DNA from: Psychrobacter sp. JCM 18901 | Lineage (GTDB): Bacteria; Pseudomonadota; Gammaproteobacteria; Pseudomonadales; Moraxellaceae | DNA length: 64,000 nucleotides | NCBI RefSeq assembly: GCF_000586435.1 | Contig: NZ_BAWH01000001.1 | Coordinates: 462,082-526,081 of the forward strand | Reading direction: 5' to 3' | Part shown: in pieces, positions 62,503-64,000 of the stretch | Layout of the letters: every line of letters starts with the position of its first letter | Numbering within the stretch: the stretch's first letter is position 1 | The notes under the pieces: generated by a model | The model's input: only the letters and a program-made list of their open reading frames with translations | Databases searched by the model: none | Told to the model about the DNA's origin: nothing | Translations under genes and position numbers: made by a program

Positions 62503-63923
62503 ATGCCATCTCAAAAAGACCCTTCATCAGCGTCAGACAATAGCGCTCAAGATCTATCGACTCAAAATGCCTTGGAGTCTGCAGGCATTGATTCAGCCGC
62601 TATCAATTATCCGCACAATCCAGACTTTGAAAATGGCCGTTGGTTCCCGACATGGCGTCCTTATAAGGGCGATTTGGATCGTGATCCAGTCGGTATCAAT
62701 GACTATTTACCTCCGTCAAAAAGCGTATTACTAGGTATACAGCATACGTTTGCCATGTTTGGTGCAACCGTGCTTGCGCCTTTATTAATGGGGTTCGATC
62801 CTAATTTAGCTATCTTGATGTCTGGTATCTGTACGGTAATGTTCTTTATGATTACCGGTGGGCGCATGCCGAGCTACTTGATCAAGCTTTGCTTTATTGG
62901 TCCAGTCATCGCGGTGACCGCTTATGCAGGCGCAGGATTCAATGACAATCTAAATGTTGCGCTAGGCGGTATTATGGCCTGCGGTATCATTTATGCATTG
63001 ATTGGTCTGCTAGTGATGAAGACAGGTACAGGTTGGATTGAGCGTTTGATGCCGCCTATCGTGACAGGTGCGATTGTCATGATTATCGGTCTTAACTTGG
63101 CGCCAGTGACCATTCAAGCGTGTCTGCCAATCAGTTTGATGCTTGGATGGCTACCTTGACCGTATTGCTCATTAGTGGTGTTGCAGTATTTACTCGCGGT
63201 ATGTTGCGTCGTCTGTTGCTACTCGTCGGTCTGGTTCTGTCGTACGTTGCTTATTTCGTCATGACCAATATTTTAGGCTTTGGTACTGCGATTGATTTTA
63301 GTACGGTAGCCGCCGCTTCATGGTTTGGACTACCAAGCATTCATACGCCGCGCTTTGAGATGAGCGCTATTATCCTAATTGCACCTGTGGCCTTTATTTT
63401 GGTGGCTGAAAATCTAGGGCACTTTAAGGCAGTAGAGGGCATGACCAAGGCTCGTGTAACTCCTTATATGGGCCGAGCATTTTTGGCGGACGGTTTAGCC
63501 ACGACCTTTTCAGCAGGATTTGGTGGTACAGGTGTTACTACTTACGCTGAAAACATCGGTGTCATGGCGGTTACCAAAGTGTATAGCACGACGATATTTG
63601 TCGTAGCAGGTTTGGTTGCTATCATATTGGGACTGTCACCAAAGTTTGGTGCGATCATTCAGACCATCCCAGCGGCTCTATTGGGCGGTGCTTCTATTGT
63701 TGTCTTCGGCCTTATCACGGTTGCTGGGATAAAAATCTGGATCGATAGCCATATTGATTTTAGTAAAAACAGCAATCTGATTATTGCAGCAGTAACGGTC
63801 ATTATGGGTACTGGTAATTTTAGCTTGCATTTGGGTGGCTTTGATTTAGGCGGTATCGGTACTGCTACTTTAGCCGCTATTGTGTTGAATGCCTTGTTTA
63901 ACCAAAGCTCTGAAGCGAAATAA
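62503..63923 (+). CDS. uraA: NCS2-family uracil(-xanthine) permease, one frameshift
   Basis: Proton-coupled nucleobase importer. The repaired length is about 473 residues, with a hydrophilic N-terminal tail of ~60 residues. Family segments: LPPSKSVLLGIQHTFAMFGA and TVLAPLLMGFDP at the start of the core, SYLIKLCFIGPVIAVTAY, LMPPIVTGAIVMIIGLNLAP, ILVAENLGHFKAVEGMT (the substrate-site Glu region), FGGTGVTTYAENIGVMAVTK and ALLGGASIVVFGLITVAGIK. A G is missing at 63118; restoring it gives VTIQGVSANQFDAWMATLTV and joins both frames. The GTGVTTYAEN motif favours uracil/pyrimidine rather than xanthine transport. The last 77 bases of the window hold no gene. Confidence 0.9.
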
Positions 63924-64000
63924 GTAATACTGATGAGAGTGAAGTTTGCGCCTATCAAATAAAGATGGTCAAAGCATATCTCATCTAACAAAAAGCGCAT

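Noticed and set aside
63659..64000. Minus-strand frame at the right edge
   Set aside because: It is opposite the uracil permease gene and consists of a reversed membrane-protein pattern.

Overview
The window reads as one contiguous piece of chromosome from a gamma-proteobacterium of the family Moraxellaceae, most likely Psychrobacter. This is inferred from the overall protein repertoire and moderate GC, not from a search. Visible supports are the long leuA form, accB-accC, the tusDCBE sulfur-relay genes, the membrane quinoprotein glucose dehydrogenase, AmpG, and lipooligosaccharide-type glycosyltransferases. About 53 protein genes are supported. I see no rRNA, tRNA, CRISPR array, insertion sequence, phage gene or integrase.

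Layout. 1-3.4 kb: end of mnmG, an AEC transporter, a small membrane protein and an LLM-type flavin oxidoreductase. 3.7-10.1 kb, minus strand: quinoprotein glucose dehydrogenase, a CysB-like LysR regulator and catalase-peroxidase katG. 10.7-17.2 kb, plus strand: ampG, prmC, moeB, an ABC1/UbiB-family kinase and an MFS transporter. 17.3-20.6 kb: an Lrp-type regulator divergent from leuA, then a secreted hypothetical protein. 20.7-25.1 kb, minus strand: accB-accC, a MATE pump and an EVE-domain protein. 25.4-29.5 kb: hemW, an entericidin-like lipoprotein, trmL and tusDCBE. 29.9-34.0 kb: glnE and ilvE. 34.3-42.2 kb: a surface-glycan cluster holding a GT4 enzyme, a YrbL-like protein, a capsule-type transferase, a TagB/TagF-like polymerase, a TagD cytidylyltransferase, two GT25 enzymes, another glycosyltransferase and an LpxL-like acyltransferase. 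Its middle part is clearly AT-richer than the flanks. 42.3-45.5 kb: aspS and sohB. 45.7-54.4 kb: a lipid-catabolism block with an acyl-CoA dehydrogenase, an APH-fold kinase, a histidine-phosphatase-fold protein, an SDR and two near-identical tandem acyl-CoA ligases. 54.8-57.2 kb: a FetAB-like ABC exporter and a thioesterase. 57.4-63.9 kb: xthA, argJ, a DUF4377 lipoprotein, sdaA and a uracil permease.

The dominant oddity is reading-frame damage. About 34 of 53 genes, including essential ones (aspS, accB, accC), are interrupted by 1-2 base indels. Most insertions lie in A/T runs read as 7 or 8 bases where the protein needs 6. Most deletions lie in short G, C, T or A runs. glnE (2.9 kb) has no such run and is intact. 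Restoring the runs gives full-length, family-typical proteins every time, so uncorrected sequencing or assembly error is by far the likeliest cause. Each CDS below is given with the extent of the repaired gene, and the indel positions are stated.

The most interesting biology is the 45.7-54.4 kb block, which looks like a split version of the ACAD10/ACAD11 and LvaA/LvaC chemistry (phosphorylation, then elimination, of 4-hydroxyacyl-CoA). Next come the AT-rich island of CDP-glycerol-type genes inside the surface-glycan cluster, and an 18-bp-arm inverted repeat in front of the glucose dehydrogenase gene.
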